Of a stretch of 58,239 nucleotides of DNA, positions 37,676 through 47,220 are shown piece after piece. The DNA is from Pirellulaceae bacterium (GTDB lineage Bacteria > Planctomycetota > Planctomycetia > Pirellulales > Pirellulaceae), in the NCBI GenBank assembly GCA_022448645.1, contig JAKVBZ010000026.1, positions 1 through 58,239 of the forward strand. The letters run 5' to 3'. Each line of letters begins with the position of its first letter. Position 1 is the first letter of the stretch. Position numbers and translations under genes: made by a program. The notes beneath the pieces were generated by a model. The model ran no database searches, was not told the origin of the DNA, and saw only the letters and a program-made list of their open reading frames with translations.

Positions 37676-40024
37676 TTGTTGGGTTTGAAAAAAGAGTTGA
37701 TGGTTGAATTACGTCCAGAACGACTGACTTTGTCACAGCTGCAGATGGCCTTTTTCGCGCTTGTTGTTCTGGGATGTCCTGGAATGAAACCAATTTTGGC
37801 TGACGATGATACAGTACAAGAAGCACCGTCAGCTGACGAACAATACTGGTCGTTTGTGCCCGTTCGTCGATCTGCGGTGCCGATCACTGAGTCAGGGGCG
37901 TCGAGTCGCAGTCCTCTCGACGTTTTCATCAACGATCGCTTGGCACAACATGGTGTCACAGTCGCTGCAGAAGCTAGTCGCATGACGTTACTGCGACGAG
38001 TTTTTTTGGATCTAATTGGTTTGCCGCCACCCTCCAGCTTCGCTCTGGCGTTTTTGAGTGACGAAAATCCGGATGCCTATGAGCGGTGTGTTGACCGTCT
38101 TTTGGCTTCCCCGCACTACGGTGAACGGTGGGCTCGTCCCTGGATGGATCTGTGTCACTATGCGGATACGGATGGCTATTTGACCGATCAGTCGCGGCCA
38201 GTCGCCTGGCGATATCGTGATTGGCTTGTAGGCGCCATGAACGCTGACATGCCGTTCGATCGATTTACAATCGAACAGATTGCCGGCGATTTGCTTCCCG
38301 ACGATAACGTAGAGCAGCACATTGCTACTGGCTTTCTGCGGCAGACACTCAGCAATCGAGAAGGTGGCGCCGATTTGGAGGAATTTCGTGTAAAGCAAAT
38401 TATTGATCGCACCGAAATGACTGGTACGATATGGCTCGGCTTGACGGTTGGTTGTGCCCGCTGTCATGACCACAAATACGAGGACATTTCACAGCGAGAA
38501 TTCTTTCAGCTGTATGCGTTTTTTGATAATGCGGATGAGATCAACATTGATGCTCCGTTGCCTGGTGAGCTGGAACCGTACCTGCAGGCCAAGCCTGAAT
38601 ACGACCGAAAACGCTCGAAATTGATCGCGCCAATAAGGGAAGAACTGGCAGAGCTTATGGGGCGTTGGGAAGCCCGTATGTTAGAGGCGTATCACAAGCC
38701 GGGGCAGGATGCTCATTGGGATCGACAGTGGGAGATTTTGGGATTGATTTGGGGTGGTGGATTGGGAGAAGGGCAGCATGAAGGGATAGAGATCCTGAAA
38801 CAAGACGTTGCCTTGCGGACTCACCAACAGCAAGATGACTTGCTGGACTATTTTCTCAAACACCACGGCCACATCGACAAAGCTCGATATGGCGAATTGA
38901 AACTGGGTGAGTTGCGTAAAAAGCTACAGGACTTAAAACGTGAATTGCCCAGGCCGACTCGTGCGGCCACGATGCGAGTTGCCTTGACTCCTCGACAGAC
39001 ATACATTCACGAGCGTGGTGAATTCCGCAATCATGGGCCGAGCATTTCGCCTGGAATATTGGACTGTTTACCGCCTCTGATGGCCTCCAGTGATCCGCCA
39101 AGATTACAGTTTGCACGTTGGCTAGTAGCTCCCTCCAATCCACTCACTCCACGAGTTACCGTGAACCGATGGTGGCAGGAGTTTTTTGGAAATGGTTTGG
39201 TGTTGACCTCGGATGACTTTGGCAAGCAAGGCCAACTCCCCACGCATCCACGCCTTCTCGATTGGCTGGCTGCTGATCTTGTGCAATTCGGATGGAGTCG
39301 CAAGCAGCTTCATCGAGCGATGGTTGCAACGGCTACGTATCGGCAATCGTCTTATCCCAGGCCAGACCTGGCCGAGATGGATCCAGACAATCGACTCCTG
39401 GCTCGTCAGTCAAGTTTACGTGTGCCGGCCGAAACCGTTCGCGATTTGACGTTGTCCGTCAGTGGGCAGCTCACCACAAAGATGGGAGGTCCCGGCGTTT
39501 ATCCACCTCAACCAGCACGAGTGACCATGGAGGCCTTCGGTTTGAACGAATGGCCTGTCAGCAAGGCAGCAGACGCATTTCGACGAGGTTTATACACCTA
39601 TACCATTCGTACCGCTCCTTTTGCTCAAGCGGCGATCTTTGATGTTCCCAATCCGGGAGGAACCTGCACTCGGCGCGACCGATCGAATACGTCGCTGCAA
39701 GCACTTACTCTATTGAATGACGAAGTTTTTTTCGGCGCTGCCAAAGCATTGACCGCGAGGCTTTTTGCGGAGGTTCCAGCTGGGGATGATCAGCGATTGA
39801 ATCACGCGTTTTTGCTCTGTTTTTCGCGCGAACCAACGATACAGGAGCAGCAACAGGCAATGATGTTTTTGCAGCGACAGGTAGAAATCCTGTCGGATGA
39901 TCCTGCATCGGTTAAGATGCTTTTAGGCGACCAGGATATTGCAGGAAATGCTGTCGAAATAACGGCTTGGACCAGTTTGAGCAGCGTGTTGATGAATCTG
40001 CACGAGTTCATTACCAGGGATTGA
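37676..40024 (+). CDS. PSD1 (DUF1549/DUF1553) protein lacking the N-terminal cytochrome domain, pair D
   Basis: This 782-residue protein has a signal peptide (hydrophobic about 23-41, ending near ILADD). DUF1549 starts almost at once ([22 protein letters not shown]), without the PSCyt1 heme domain present in pairs A-C. The internal CxxCH is kept ([11 protein letters not shown], about residue 261). After a coiled-coil linker comes DUF1553 ([45 protein letters not shown]). Sequence is nearest to pair A. The DUF1501 partner follows after 3 nt. The missing domain shows that the partnership does not depend on the N-terminal heme. Confidence 0.85.
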   Translation: MLGLKKELMVELRPERLTLSQLQMAFFALVVLGCPGMKPILADDDTVQEAPSADEQYWSFVPVRRSAVPITESGASSRSPLDVFINDRLAQHGVTVAAEASRMTLLRRVFLDLIGLPPPSSFALAFLSDENPDAYERCVDRLLASPHYGERWARPWMDLCHYADTDGYLTDQSRPVAWRYRDWLVGAMNADMPFDRFTIEQIAGDLLPDDNVEQHIATGFLRQTLSNREGGADLEEFRVKQIIDRTEMTGTIWLGLTVGCARCHDHKYEDISQREFFQLYAFFDNADEINIDAPLPGELEPYLQAKPEYDRKRSKLIAPIREELAELMGRWEARMLEAYHKPGQDAHWDRQWEILGLIWGGGLGEGQHEGIEILKQDVALRTHQQQDDLLDYFLKHHGHIDKARYGELKLGELRKKLQDLKRELPRPTRAATMRVALTPRQTYIHERGEFRNHGPSISPGILDCLPPLMASSDPPRLQFARWLVAPSNPLTPRVTVNRWWQEFFGNGLVLTSDDFGKQGQLPTHPRLLDWLAADLVQFGWSRKQLHRAMVATATYRQSSYPRPDLAEMDPDNRLLARQSSLRVPAETVRDLTLSVSGQLTTKMGGPGVYPPQPARVTMEAFGLNEWPVSKAADAFRRGLYTYTIRTAPFAQAAIFDVPNPGGTCTRRDRSNTSLQALTLLNDEVFFGAAKALTARLFAEVPAGDDQRLNHAFLLCFSREPTIQEQQQAMMFLQRQVEILSDDPASVKMLLGDQDIAGNAVEITAWTSLSSVLMNLHEFITRD

Positions 40025-40027
40025 AGC

Positions 40028-41509
40028 ATGGTGCCGCACGCCAAACCAACCCAAGTAGATCAGGCAAATGTCCGTGGGATGGTGACCTTGCCAGATAGAC
40101 GATCGTTCCTGCAGCATACGGCGTGCGGGTTAGGGGCAGCTGCCCTCAGCCAATTGTTGGCTGAAGACGGATTCGCCAGGTCGACGAATGAGTTCTCCGA
40201 TCCGCTTCATCCACGATCGCCACATTTCCAGCCCCGCGCCAAACGAGTCATCTTTCTTTTTATGGCTGGTGCCCCCAGTCAAGTCGACTTGTTTACACCG
40301 AAGCCAGCCATGCGACGATTGCATGAACAGCCGATCCCTGCGTCGTTCCTGGAGGGTCTCGATGATTCGGTTCTGAAGGCTAACGCTCGCGTATTCGCTT
40401 CACCTCGCACGTTTTCTAAGCATGGTGATTGCGGCATGGACTTTTCGGATTATTTACCGAATTTGGCCACGTGTGCGGACGAAGTATGCATGATTCGTTC
40501 GGTGACCACCGACACAGCCAACCACCATCCCGGACAACTGCTCATGAACTGTGGACAACCTGTTTTTGGTTTGCCCAGCATGGGGTCTTGGCTATCCTAC
40601 GGCTTGGGCAGTGAATGCCGTGACCTTCCAGGTTTTGTAGTGTTGTTGTCAAAGAACGGATCTGGCGACCTGGGCGGTTCTTCCTTGTGGAGTAATGCGT
40701 TTTTGCCGGCGGTTCATCGAGGTGTCACGTTTCGGAGTCAAGGTGATTCGATCCTCCATCTCTCTAGCCCCACGGGTGTTACCAATCGAATGCAGCAGGA
40801 ACGGATTGCCGCTATTCAACAATTCAATCAGCTCCGTATGGAACAACAGCCAGACTCAGAGATTGCGTCCCGAATAGCCTCCTATGAGCTCGCATATCGT
40901 ATGCAGGTTGCGGCACCCGATATGCTTGACCTGTCCGGTGAAAGTGCCGAGACGTTGGAACGTTATGGTGTGGACGACAAGGTGATGGGGACTTATGGCC
41001 GCAACTGCCTTATGGCTCGGCGTTTGGTAGAACGAGGCGTACGCTTCGTACAACTGTACCACTATACCTGGGACGATCATGCCAATCTCAATGTGAAACT
41101 TAAGGAGAATTGTCAGATCACCGAGCAACCAACGGCAACGCTGATTCACGATTTGCGTGAACGTGGTTTGTTAGAAGACACGCTCGTCGTGTGGGGCGGC
41201 GAGTTCGGACGGACCCCTATGGCTGAAGTCCGTCGAGGTAGTTCGCCTGGCAAAGAAGGACGCGATCACCATCCGTTTAGCTTTACCATGCTCATGGCCG
41301 GAGGAGGTGTGAAAGCTGGGTTCACATTGGGTGACACGGATGAGATTGGATACCATGTCACGGAACAACCTGTGCATGTCCATGATATCCAGGCCACGAT
41401 CCTCCACTGCCTCGGAGTGGACCACGAGCGTCTTACGTTTCGCCATCAGGGACGCGACTTTCGTTTGACCGATGTAGCCGGCAACGTCGTTCGCGATATC
41501 CTGGCTTAG
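40028..41509 (+). CDS. DUF1501 protein, Tat-exported, pair D
   Basis: This 493-residue protein has a twin-arginine motif RRSFLQHTACGLGAAALSQL (about 24-43). Core motifs are FLFMAGAPSQVDLFTP (about 77, with Ala for the usual second Gly), WGGEFGRTPM (about 392) and GRDHHPFSF (about 412). Closely similar to the pair A protein, including the end RDFRLTDVAGNVVRDILA. It starts 3 nt after the PSD1 stop, so it is an operon. Confidence 0.87.
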   Translation: MVPHAKPTQVDQANVRGMVTLPDRRSFLQHTACGLGAAALSQLLAEDGFARSTNEFSDPLHPRSPHFQPRAKRVIFLFMAGAPSQVDLFTPKPAMRRLHEQPIPASFLEGLDDSVLKANARVFASPRTFSKHGDCGMDFSDYLPNLATCADEVCMIRSVTTDTANHHPGQLLMNCGQPVFGLPSMGSWLSYGLGSECRDLPGFVVLLSKNGSGDLGGSSLWSNAFLPAVHRGVTFRSQGDSILHLSSPTGVTNRMQQERIAAIQQFNQLRMEQQPDSEIASRIASYELAYRMQVAAPDMLDLSGESAETLERYGVDDKVMGTYGRNCLMARRLVERGVRFVQLYHYTWDDHANLNVKLKENCQITEQPTATLIHDLRERGLLEDTLVVWGGEFGRTPMAEVRRGSSPGKEGRDHHPFSFTMLMAGGGVKAGFTLGDTDEIGYHVTEQPVHVHDIQATILHCLGVDHERLTFRHQGRDFRLTDVAGNVVRDILA

Positions 41510-41985
41510 CAGGAAGTCTGCGGTGCTGCTCGAGGTAACCTCACCTACTCAGAGCCCCCCTCTAGGAAGGTCAAGTGAGGGATGCCAGAGAGGGAACAGG
41601 AGGTGCAATGAGTGGGATTGGACTGGCACTCAGTTGCTGAAATCTGGACAAAGCAAACCACGAGTGCTTCATGGCGAACGGAACACTCCGTTTGGCGCGT
41701 CACCACCACGCTGGCCTGGTGGCAGTGAGCAGCCAAACAAGAGATGATCCATGAGATGTGTTATTTCACAATGCGGCTAACGTTGGTTTGCGCCTTGAAC
41801 GACTACGAGTGTTGTCGTGTGTTTGGGAGGTATGGGAGGATTGGCAGGGGCGTTTCTGACCTAAAGCAACACTTAACATTTTCATTCGGGCTTGGGTGTC
41901 AGCGGGTAATACGTAAGGCTTCTTGATGGTTGTCATATCCATTTTCAACCGTTGTTACCTTCCATGGGATCGTTGTTAGCTTTTT
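41510..41985. other. Intergenic region, no gene seen
   Basis: 476 bp between pair D and the convergent BON gene. No terminator with a convincing T-tract and no coding signal found. Confidence 0.4.
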
Positions 41986-42216
41986 CTACTCGACTTGAAT
42001 TTCGTCGACCAGTTTTAAAACACCAGAAACCTGTTGTGAGCAGGCGAGACAAAGTTGTCGTTCATAAAACGAGTTAACGGTACCTCGCAAAATCACCGTC
42101 CCCCCTATCACTTCGATGTCAATTTTTCGACAGGCCGCAGCATTTCGCTGGACAAGTAGGTTCGTGATGCGACGTTTGACGTCCAAATCGGTGCTTTTGT
42201 CGGACAGGGAAACCAT
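41986..42216 (-). CDS. Small BON-domain protein
   Basis: This 76-residue protein consists of one BON domain: VKRRITNLLVQR (helix), IDIEVIGGTVILRGTVNSFYERQ (about 33-55) and VSGVLKLVDEIQV at the end. No signal peptide is visible. A ribosome site (AAAGGA) lies about 10 nt before the ATG. BON domains bind membranes or lipids and occur in stress and envelope proteins. It stands alone. Confidence 0.8.
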   Translation of the reverse strand: MVSLSDKSTDLDVKRRITNLLVQRNAAACRKIDIEVIGGTVILRGTVNSFYERQLCLACSQQVSGVLKLVDEIQVE

Positions 42217-43655
42217 TCTGTATGTCCTTTACATGAAAACAGGGCAAAAGCGAAAGATCGACTTGACCAGCTAGTCTCACTGCGTTGCTCCATGGTCGTG
42301 TCAGTTCTGGAACGCACCGTCCCTAACGTTTTGCAAAAACCGCGCCGCAAGTAGCGGCGGGGCCGTTGCCGTTTGGCGTAACACATATATTTAAAATGAC
42401 TTGCGTCGATTATTTTGGCAGATGGGACGTGCGGGAAAACGTCGTGTGCATGTGGTTTGTGCACCCTTTGCATGCTCACAACGCAAGTTTTTGCATCTTG
42501 TGCGCCGCAGTCAGAGAACCACAACCTGCAATGGCGCTGTTGGCTGTTTCACCCTGTAAGCTGTCCCTTGGGTGAACATCAACCGTCACCACGAAAGCCA
42601 ATCAAACCGGTTGAGGTTTGCACGACAGGAACTCCTGAAACGCCACGAATGAGCGCATGCACATTCGCGCGTCAATGTTTGCCTGCGGTATGTGCATGGC
42701 GTAATCTAGCTTTTTTAACGAACGAATCCCACGATTTTTCGATGTGTGTTGAATTAGCTTTAGGGTAAGCCGATTTTGCTAGCTGAAAGATGGGTTGCTT
42801 CCTCGTGCTTTGATTGCTGGCACGTCATTTGCTCCTTCAACGTCGTATCAATGCAAGACGTTGTAACTAAACCAGCGGGAAACAGGTTGCCTGTCTTGGG
42901 AGGCCAGCATCGGGAAGCTTGAACCGGGCGTTGGCCTTTGCCCGACGCAAACCGAAACCTCGAGAGTGGGTTCGTGAAGTAAGCAATCTTAGCAGAGGTG
43001 GTGCGCCAGTCCTTCACATGAGCTGTTTGCTTTAGGTGCTTAGCGGTCTCGTTGATTCCTTCTGGAAAGGCAGTCGTTATGAATTGGTTGAGTGGGTTGA
43101 AGTTAGTTGTTGCCGCTACTTATCCTCCATAAGCGACGCTTTTGTCACGATGTTGACCGCCACCAATACGACTTTTGCTCCAGCCTTTGATGCCATCGCA
43201 GGTCTGATTCTCACTTGGCTGATGTTCGTGAAACCAGATCGGATGACGGCTTTCAAGGGTGCATTAGGTGGTGGGGTTGGCAGCACCGCAAACTCCGTCG
43301 GGTGTATAGAGATGTTGATAGCCTAGTCCACCGCGCATGCCGAGGGAGGTGCGTGCGGTGAGCTGTCCATGTGGAAGCAGTGGCTCTTACCGGAGCCAGA
43401 AGGAAACCCCAATGGTTCGGTTTGGCGTCCGCCTTGTCAAACCGAGCCGGGGTTCTCCTTTTTTCTTGGCAATAGATGGGTTCATGGTTGCCAACAGTTC
43501 GCCTGCATGGCAAGAGCACTGAACGGTCTATCTTCGGGAACCTTGGCTAAGAGCTACAGACACAGAATTGGCATTATTGTACGCCTTGTAGATCGAGTCA
43601 GCCGTTTCTTCACCTAGCAAGTCTCCAGCTCGAACGCATCGAAAATGCGTTTGGC
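42217..43655. other. 1.4-kb gene-poor region
   Basis: No open frame here has recognisable motifs or convincing codon structure. It contains a GC-rich hairpin near 42345-42365 and the consecutive-hairpin element at 43330-43464 (listed separately). It may hold unannotated RNA genes or relics. Confidence 0.45.
43330..43464 (+). ncRNA. Candidate structured RNA: three consecutive hairpins ending in a T-tract
   Basis: Hairpin 1: ACCGCGCATGCC (43330-43341) with GGTGCGTGCGGT (43348-43359), loop GAGGGA. Hairpin 2: TGGCTC (43381-43386) with GAGCCA (43393-43398). Hairpin 3: AACCCC plus GGTTCGGTTTG (43405-43424) with CAAACCGAGCC plus GGGGTT (43438-43454), followed by a run of six T at 43459-43464. The last is an intrinsic-terminator shape on the + strand. 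I recognise no known RNA family. It could be an sRNA, or one copy of a dispersed intergenic repeat. Confidence 0.4.
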
Positions 43656-45083
43656 TCAGCTGATACTTTCAGGTGCTTCGGACATCGAATCTAGTTCCTT
43701 TTGCAGCATATTCAGCAAGGCTTGTAGGAAGGTGACCACCATCGGACCCACCAGGATTCCCAACGGACCGAGTACCTGGACTCCACCGATGACACTTAAC
43801 AAAGCCAGTAAGGGATGCAGGTTGGATTGACCGTGTAACACATAGGGTTTCACGACATTGTCCGCCATCGATACGATGAAAAAACCGTACGTGAATAAAA
43901 TGCACGCCAAATAGGGATGGCCATCGATCAATAGCCACAAGGAAGCAGGCACCCAGATCGTTGCGGCGCCCACAAATGGAACCAAAGCGAACACCATCGT
44001 CAGCATCGTTAACAAGAATACTGATCCTAGCCCACAGAAATAATAGCCGATAGCGGAAAGAATCCCTTGTGCGACAGCTGTTAGTAAAGTTGCCAAGACT
44101 ACGGCCCGACAACTGACATCAAATTCGTTTAACAATTCGGCTTCGTAGCGGTCGTCTAATGGAGATAACCGCATTCCGGCACGGATTAACTTAGGGCCAT
44201 CAGCTAGGAAGTAATACACGGCGATAATCATGATTGTCAGGTTAAACATCAATCCACTGACAATGGCGGCCCCAGTCCCGGTGACAGACAACAGCATCTT
44301 GCGGGCTTCAGTGAACACTTTTTGTTGAAAGTCACGAAACTGTTTGTCGCTGGGGTTTACTGCGTCCTTCAACCAAGCTCGGAATGCTCCGCCGAGGAAA
44401 AGGTTGCGGTAACGATGAAATGCAAATTGGAGGTTCACGGCATGAGTTGAGAATTCTTCGCCGTTTGGGTCAGATTCCTGTAGAGGAATCATGGCAGCGA
44501 CAGTTTCGATTAAATCCTGACGGGTTTTCTGGAGCGCTTGTGCTGTGTTGGCAGCCGCGCCGCTGCCTGTTTCTTCTCCGGAATCATTCCGCTGGTCGGC
44601 AGGAAGCGTACTCAGCTGTTTGACGCCCTCCAACAATAAATGCAAATCAACGTGTGGGGTGTCGGAATCTTGCTGGCTTTCCACAATCTGTGCCAGCTGG
44701 TTGACTTCACGTTCGACCTGGCGGAGTAAGTCGGCATCTTCGAGATCGAGATCTGCATTTTTACGGATACCTTCTAGTTTTGTCTTGACTGCGGAAAGTG
44801 GTGTTTGGGTGACGAGGTGGATGCCTTCAGTGGTGGCCAGGGCAAAAATCCATACCAGAGGCGCGATCACGATGAGCATAATTGCCCCGGTTGTGAGTGC
44901 TGCGGCAATGCGTTCTCGACCTTGGCAGCGAGCCGAAATCCATCGCTGTACAGGGCGAAAAATGACGACCAGCACCGCAGCTAGAAATAGAGGAATCACG
45001 AATCTGGCCATCACCTGGAAGAAAACGAATCCGGTGCCCAGAGCAATGGCCAACAACAAATAAAATGAGAATTTGCGTGACAT
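43656..45083 (-). CDS. AI-2E family transporter (permease)
   Basis: About 475 residues from the ATG at 45083, which has a strong ribosome site (AGAGGAGA, 45098-45091) and starts a transmembrane helix (MSRKFSFYLLLAIALGTGF); a longer frame from 45257 would overlap the divergent gene. The PF01594 pattern includes the N-terminal helices, VYYFLADGPKLI, and the C-terminal helices with FVGAATIWVPASLWLL, VKPYVLHGQSNLHPLLALLS and GPLGILVGPMVVTFL. The soluble loop between TM3 and TM4 is enlarged (about residues 85-215), with a charged coiled coil. Substrate unknown; family members export small molecules or exchange Na+/H+. Confidence 0.88.
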   Translation of the reverse strand: MSRKFSFYLLLAIALGTGFVFFQVMARFVIPLFLAAVLVVIFRPVQRWISARCQGRERIAAALTTGAIMLIVIAPLVWIFALATTEGIHLVTQTPLSAVKTKLEGIRKNADLDLEDADLLRQVEREVNQLAQIVESQQDSDTPHVDLHLLLEGVKQLSTLPADQRNDSGEETGSGAAANTAQALQKTRQDLIETVAAMIPLQESDPNGEEFSTHAVNLQFAFHRYRNLFLGGAFRAWLKDAVNPSDKQFRDFQQKVFTEARKMLLSVTGTGAAIVSGLMFNLTIMIIAVYYFLADGPKLIRAGMRLSPLDDRYEAELLNEFDVSCRAVVLATLLTAVAQGILSAIGYYFCGLGSVFLLTMLTMVFALVPFVGAATIWVPASLWLLIDGHPYLACILFTYGFFIVSMADNVVKPYVLHGQSNLHPLLALLSVIGGVQVLGPLGILVGPMVVTFLQALLNMLQKELDSMSEAPESIS

Positions 45084-45203
45084 GAAATAGTCTCCTCTGA
45101 CCGAGATTGTAGCGTCGACCCAGAAACTCACCAACGGGAACCGATCTGCACTAAATGCTACGTACGCTTTAACCTTGTTCCCCAGGGCTAGTAGGGACAC
45201 AAT

Positions 45204-46214
45204 GTGTCGAGCATGGACGAAGTAAGAAATACTCAAGCTGGCACTGGATCTTCTCATCCCAGGAAGCGATGGTGGCTACGCGGCGTCAAGCTCGTCATCG
45301 TAGCGGCGGTGGTCGTGGGAATTGGCCATTTCGTACGTGGTGCCATAAATGACTTAAGCGAAACTGGGTTCTCGCTCGGGCAAATCGATGGGCGCTGGAT
45401 GGCCCTTTCTGCTGTGACTTACGTTTTGGGAATGTTGCCGGCAGGGCTTTTTTGGCATGCCGTATTACATGCGGTAGGGCAAAATCCCGGTTGGTTCGAG
45501 ACGCTGCGAGCTTATTTTATAGGGCATCTGGGGAAATATGTGCCAGGCAAGGCCATGGTTGTCGTGCTGCGGGCCGGTTTGATTGGTAGTCAACGAGTGG
45601 ACCGCACTACGGCAGCCGTGACGGTGTTTACGGAAACGCTGACGCAAATGGCAGTCGGAGCGGCCATTGCAGCGGTGATCATTGCGATCCGTTTTAGCCA
45701 CCATTGGCAGCTGATGATGGTGGCGATATTTCTGGCCGTTTGTGCCGGCTTACCCACCGTTCCGTCGATTTTCCGCAAACTGGTCGTGTTGCTCAAAGTA
45801 GCCAAATGGAGTCCTGAAATAGATCAGCGTTTACAAGGTGTCCGTTTGAGTGTGATAGCGTATGGTTGGTGTGCTAATTTGGTTGGCTGGTTCATTCTAG
45901 GTTTCAGTTTGTGGGCTGCCATTCGCGCTTTACCGGGTACTGCCGAGGTTGTCCCCTGGGGTTGGGAGAATCATCTATTGGTGACGGCTGCCGTTGCTTT
46001 GGCAGTGGTCAGCGGCTTCCTCTCGTTGCTACCTGGAGGCATGGGGGTCCGCGAATTGGTCCTGATCAGTTTGTTGGCTCACGAATTGAATTTGGGGGAT
46101 TTGCGGGCAGTTGTGGCAACTGTGGCAGTTCGTTTAGCCTGGTTACTGGCCGAATTAACCGTAGCAGGTCTGCTGTGGTGGTCGAGGTACCACTCATCGG
46201 TGTCGTCCGATTAA
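45204..46214 (+). CDS. Lysylphosphatidylglycerol synthase TM-region/flippase-like membrane protein
   Basis: This 336-residue polytopic protein has about 8 transmembrane helices. Family (PF03706, AglD/MprF-TM-like) features are YFIGHLGKYVPGKAMVVVLRAG (about 103-124), the hallmark short motif region, and LLPGGMGVRELVLISLLA (about 272-289). Start GTG at 45204, or ATG at 45213. It is followed after 12 bp by a GT2 gene and then a polytopic protein. Inference: lipid-linked sugar or phospholipid flipping or transfer in the inner membrane. Confidence 0.8.
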   Translation: MSSMDEVRNTQAGTGSSHPRKRWWLRGVKLVIVAAVVVGIGHFVRGAINDLSETGFSLGQIDGRWMALSAVTYVLGMLPAGLFWHAVLHAVGQNPGWFETLRAYFIGHLGKYVPGKAMVVVLRAGLIGSQRVDRTTAAVTVFTETLTQMAVGAAIAAVIIAIRFSHHWQLMMVAIFLAVCAGLPTVPSIFRKLVVLLKVAKWSPEIDQRLQGVRLSVIAYGWCANLVGWFILGFSLWAAIRALPGTAEVVPWGWENHLLVTAAVALAVVSGFLSLLPGGMGVRELVLISLLAHELNLGDLRAVVATVAVRLAWLLAELTVAGLLWWSRYHSSVSSD

Positions 46215-46226
46215 ACTGGAATACTC

Positions 46227-47216
46227 ATGATCAGCATCGTCATTCCCGTCCATAACGAAGTGGAAAGCCTCGAGTCGCTCTACGCCGAGATCGACGACGT
46301 TGCGCGCACGCAGGGTTATGATTTGGAAATCATTTTTGTTGACGATGGTTCCACAGACAATTCTTGGCGTTCCATTCAACAGTTGGCCGCGACGGACTCA
46401 CGAGTACACGGTATTCGATTACGACGCAATTTTGGCAAAGCATGTGCCTTGAGCGCGGGTTTTGATGCCGCCGCAGGCGAAATTGTTTTTACGATGGACG
46501 GTGATTTACAAGATGACCCCCGCGAGATTCCTCGGTTCTTGGAACATTTGGGGGATCGCTACGATGTGGTGAGTGGCTGGAAGCAGGTGCGTCACGATCC
46601 GTGGCACAAAGTGCTACCGTCACGAGTTTTTAACTGGGCGGTCAGCTTTCTGACGGGCGTTCAGTTGCATGACCACAACTGCGGATTCAAGTGCTATCGT
46701 CGTGAGATATTTGACGAAATCCGCTTGTACGGAGAGCTTCATCGTTTCGTGCCTGTCCTGGCCAGCTCGCGAGGTTATCGCGTGGGGGAAATCACGGTCG
46801 GGCATCGCCAACGGAAATTCGGTCATTCCAAATATGGCGTTGGCCGGCTGCCCAAGGGTTTTTTGGACCTGATGACTGTCAAGTTTCTTACTGGGTTCGG
46901 CCAGCGTCCACAACACGCGTTAGGAACTTTGGGGCTCGGTTTCTTCAGTCTGGGGATTTTCGGTATTGTGGTGCTTACCGGGTTTTGGTTTCTCACGCGA
47001 CCGCCCTTCGATTGGTTTGACGAACCAGTTCATCTAACAGACCGAGCCATTTTTTTCTATTCCATCATCGCCCTGTTTTTGGGATGTCAATTATTGTCGC
47101 TCGGATTTCTGGCGGAGTTGATGGCGTCTTATGTGGCGCACGATAGGCAGCCGTATTCGATTGCGGAGCAAACCGACAAATCGAAACCACCCATTTCAGA
47201 TTCACGATCATCATGA
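46227..47216 (+). CDS. Family 2 glycosyltransferase (polyprenyl-phosphate sugar transferase type)
   Basis: This 329-residue protein has a GT-A domain ISIVIPVHNEVESLESLY, VDDGSTDNSW, TMDGDLQDDPREIP (DxD-like region, about 90-104) and DHNCGFKCYRREIF, then two C-terminal transmembrane helices (about 233-255 and 270-295). This is the layout of ArnC/GtrB/DPM1-like enzymes that load sugar onto undecaprenyl phosphate. It has a 12-bp gap to the flippase-like gene and 4 bp to the next membrane protein. Likely operon: sugar carrier synthesis, translocation and use. Confidence 0.88.
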   Translation: MISIVIPVHNEVESLESLYAEIDDVARTQGYDLEIIFVDDGSTDNSWRSIQQLAATDSRVHGIRLRRNFGKACALSAGFDAAAGEIVFTMDGDLQDDPREIPRFLEHLGDRYDVVSGWKQVRHDPWHKVLPSRVFNWAVSFLTGVQLHDHNCGFKCYRREIFDEIRLYGELHRFVPVLASSRGYRVGEITVGHRQRKFGHSKYGVGRLPKGFLDLMTVKFLTGFGQRPQHALGTLGLGFFSLGIFGIVVLTGFWFLTRPPFDWFDEPVHLTDRAIFFYSIIALFLGCQLLSLGFLAELMASYVAHDRQPYSIAEQTDKSKPPISDSRSS

Positions 47217-47220
47217 TGAA

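Noticed and set aside
43036..43326. A 96-codon + strand frame with hydrophobic stretch.
   Set aside because: No ribosome site, no family motif, and it runs into the structured element; likely chance.
43253..43519. Minus-strand frame of 88 codons through the hairpin element.
   Set aside because: Composition reflects the hairpins; no domain seen.
43656..45257. Longer AI-2E protein from 45257.
   Set aside because: It would overlap the divergent gene at 45204, and the ATG at 45083 has a strong ribosome site and begins the first membrane helix.
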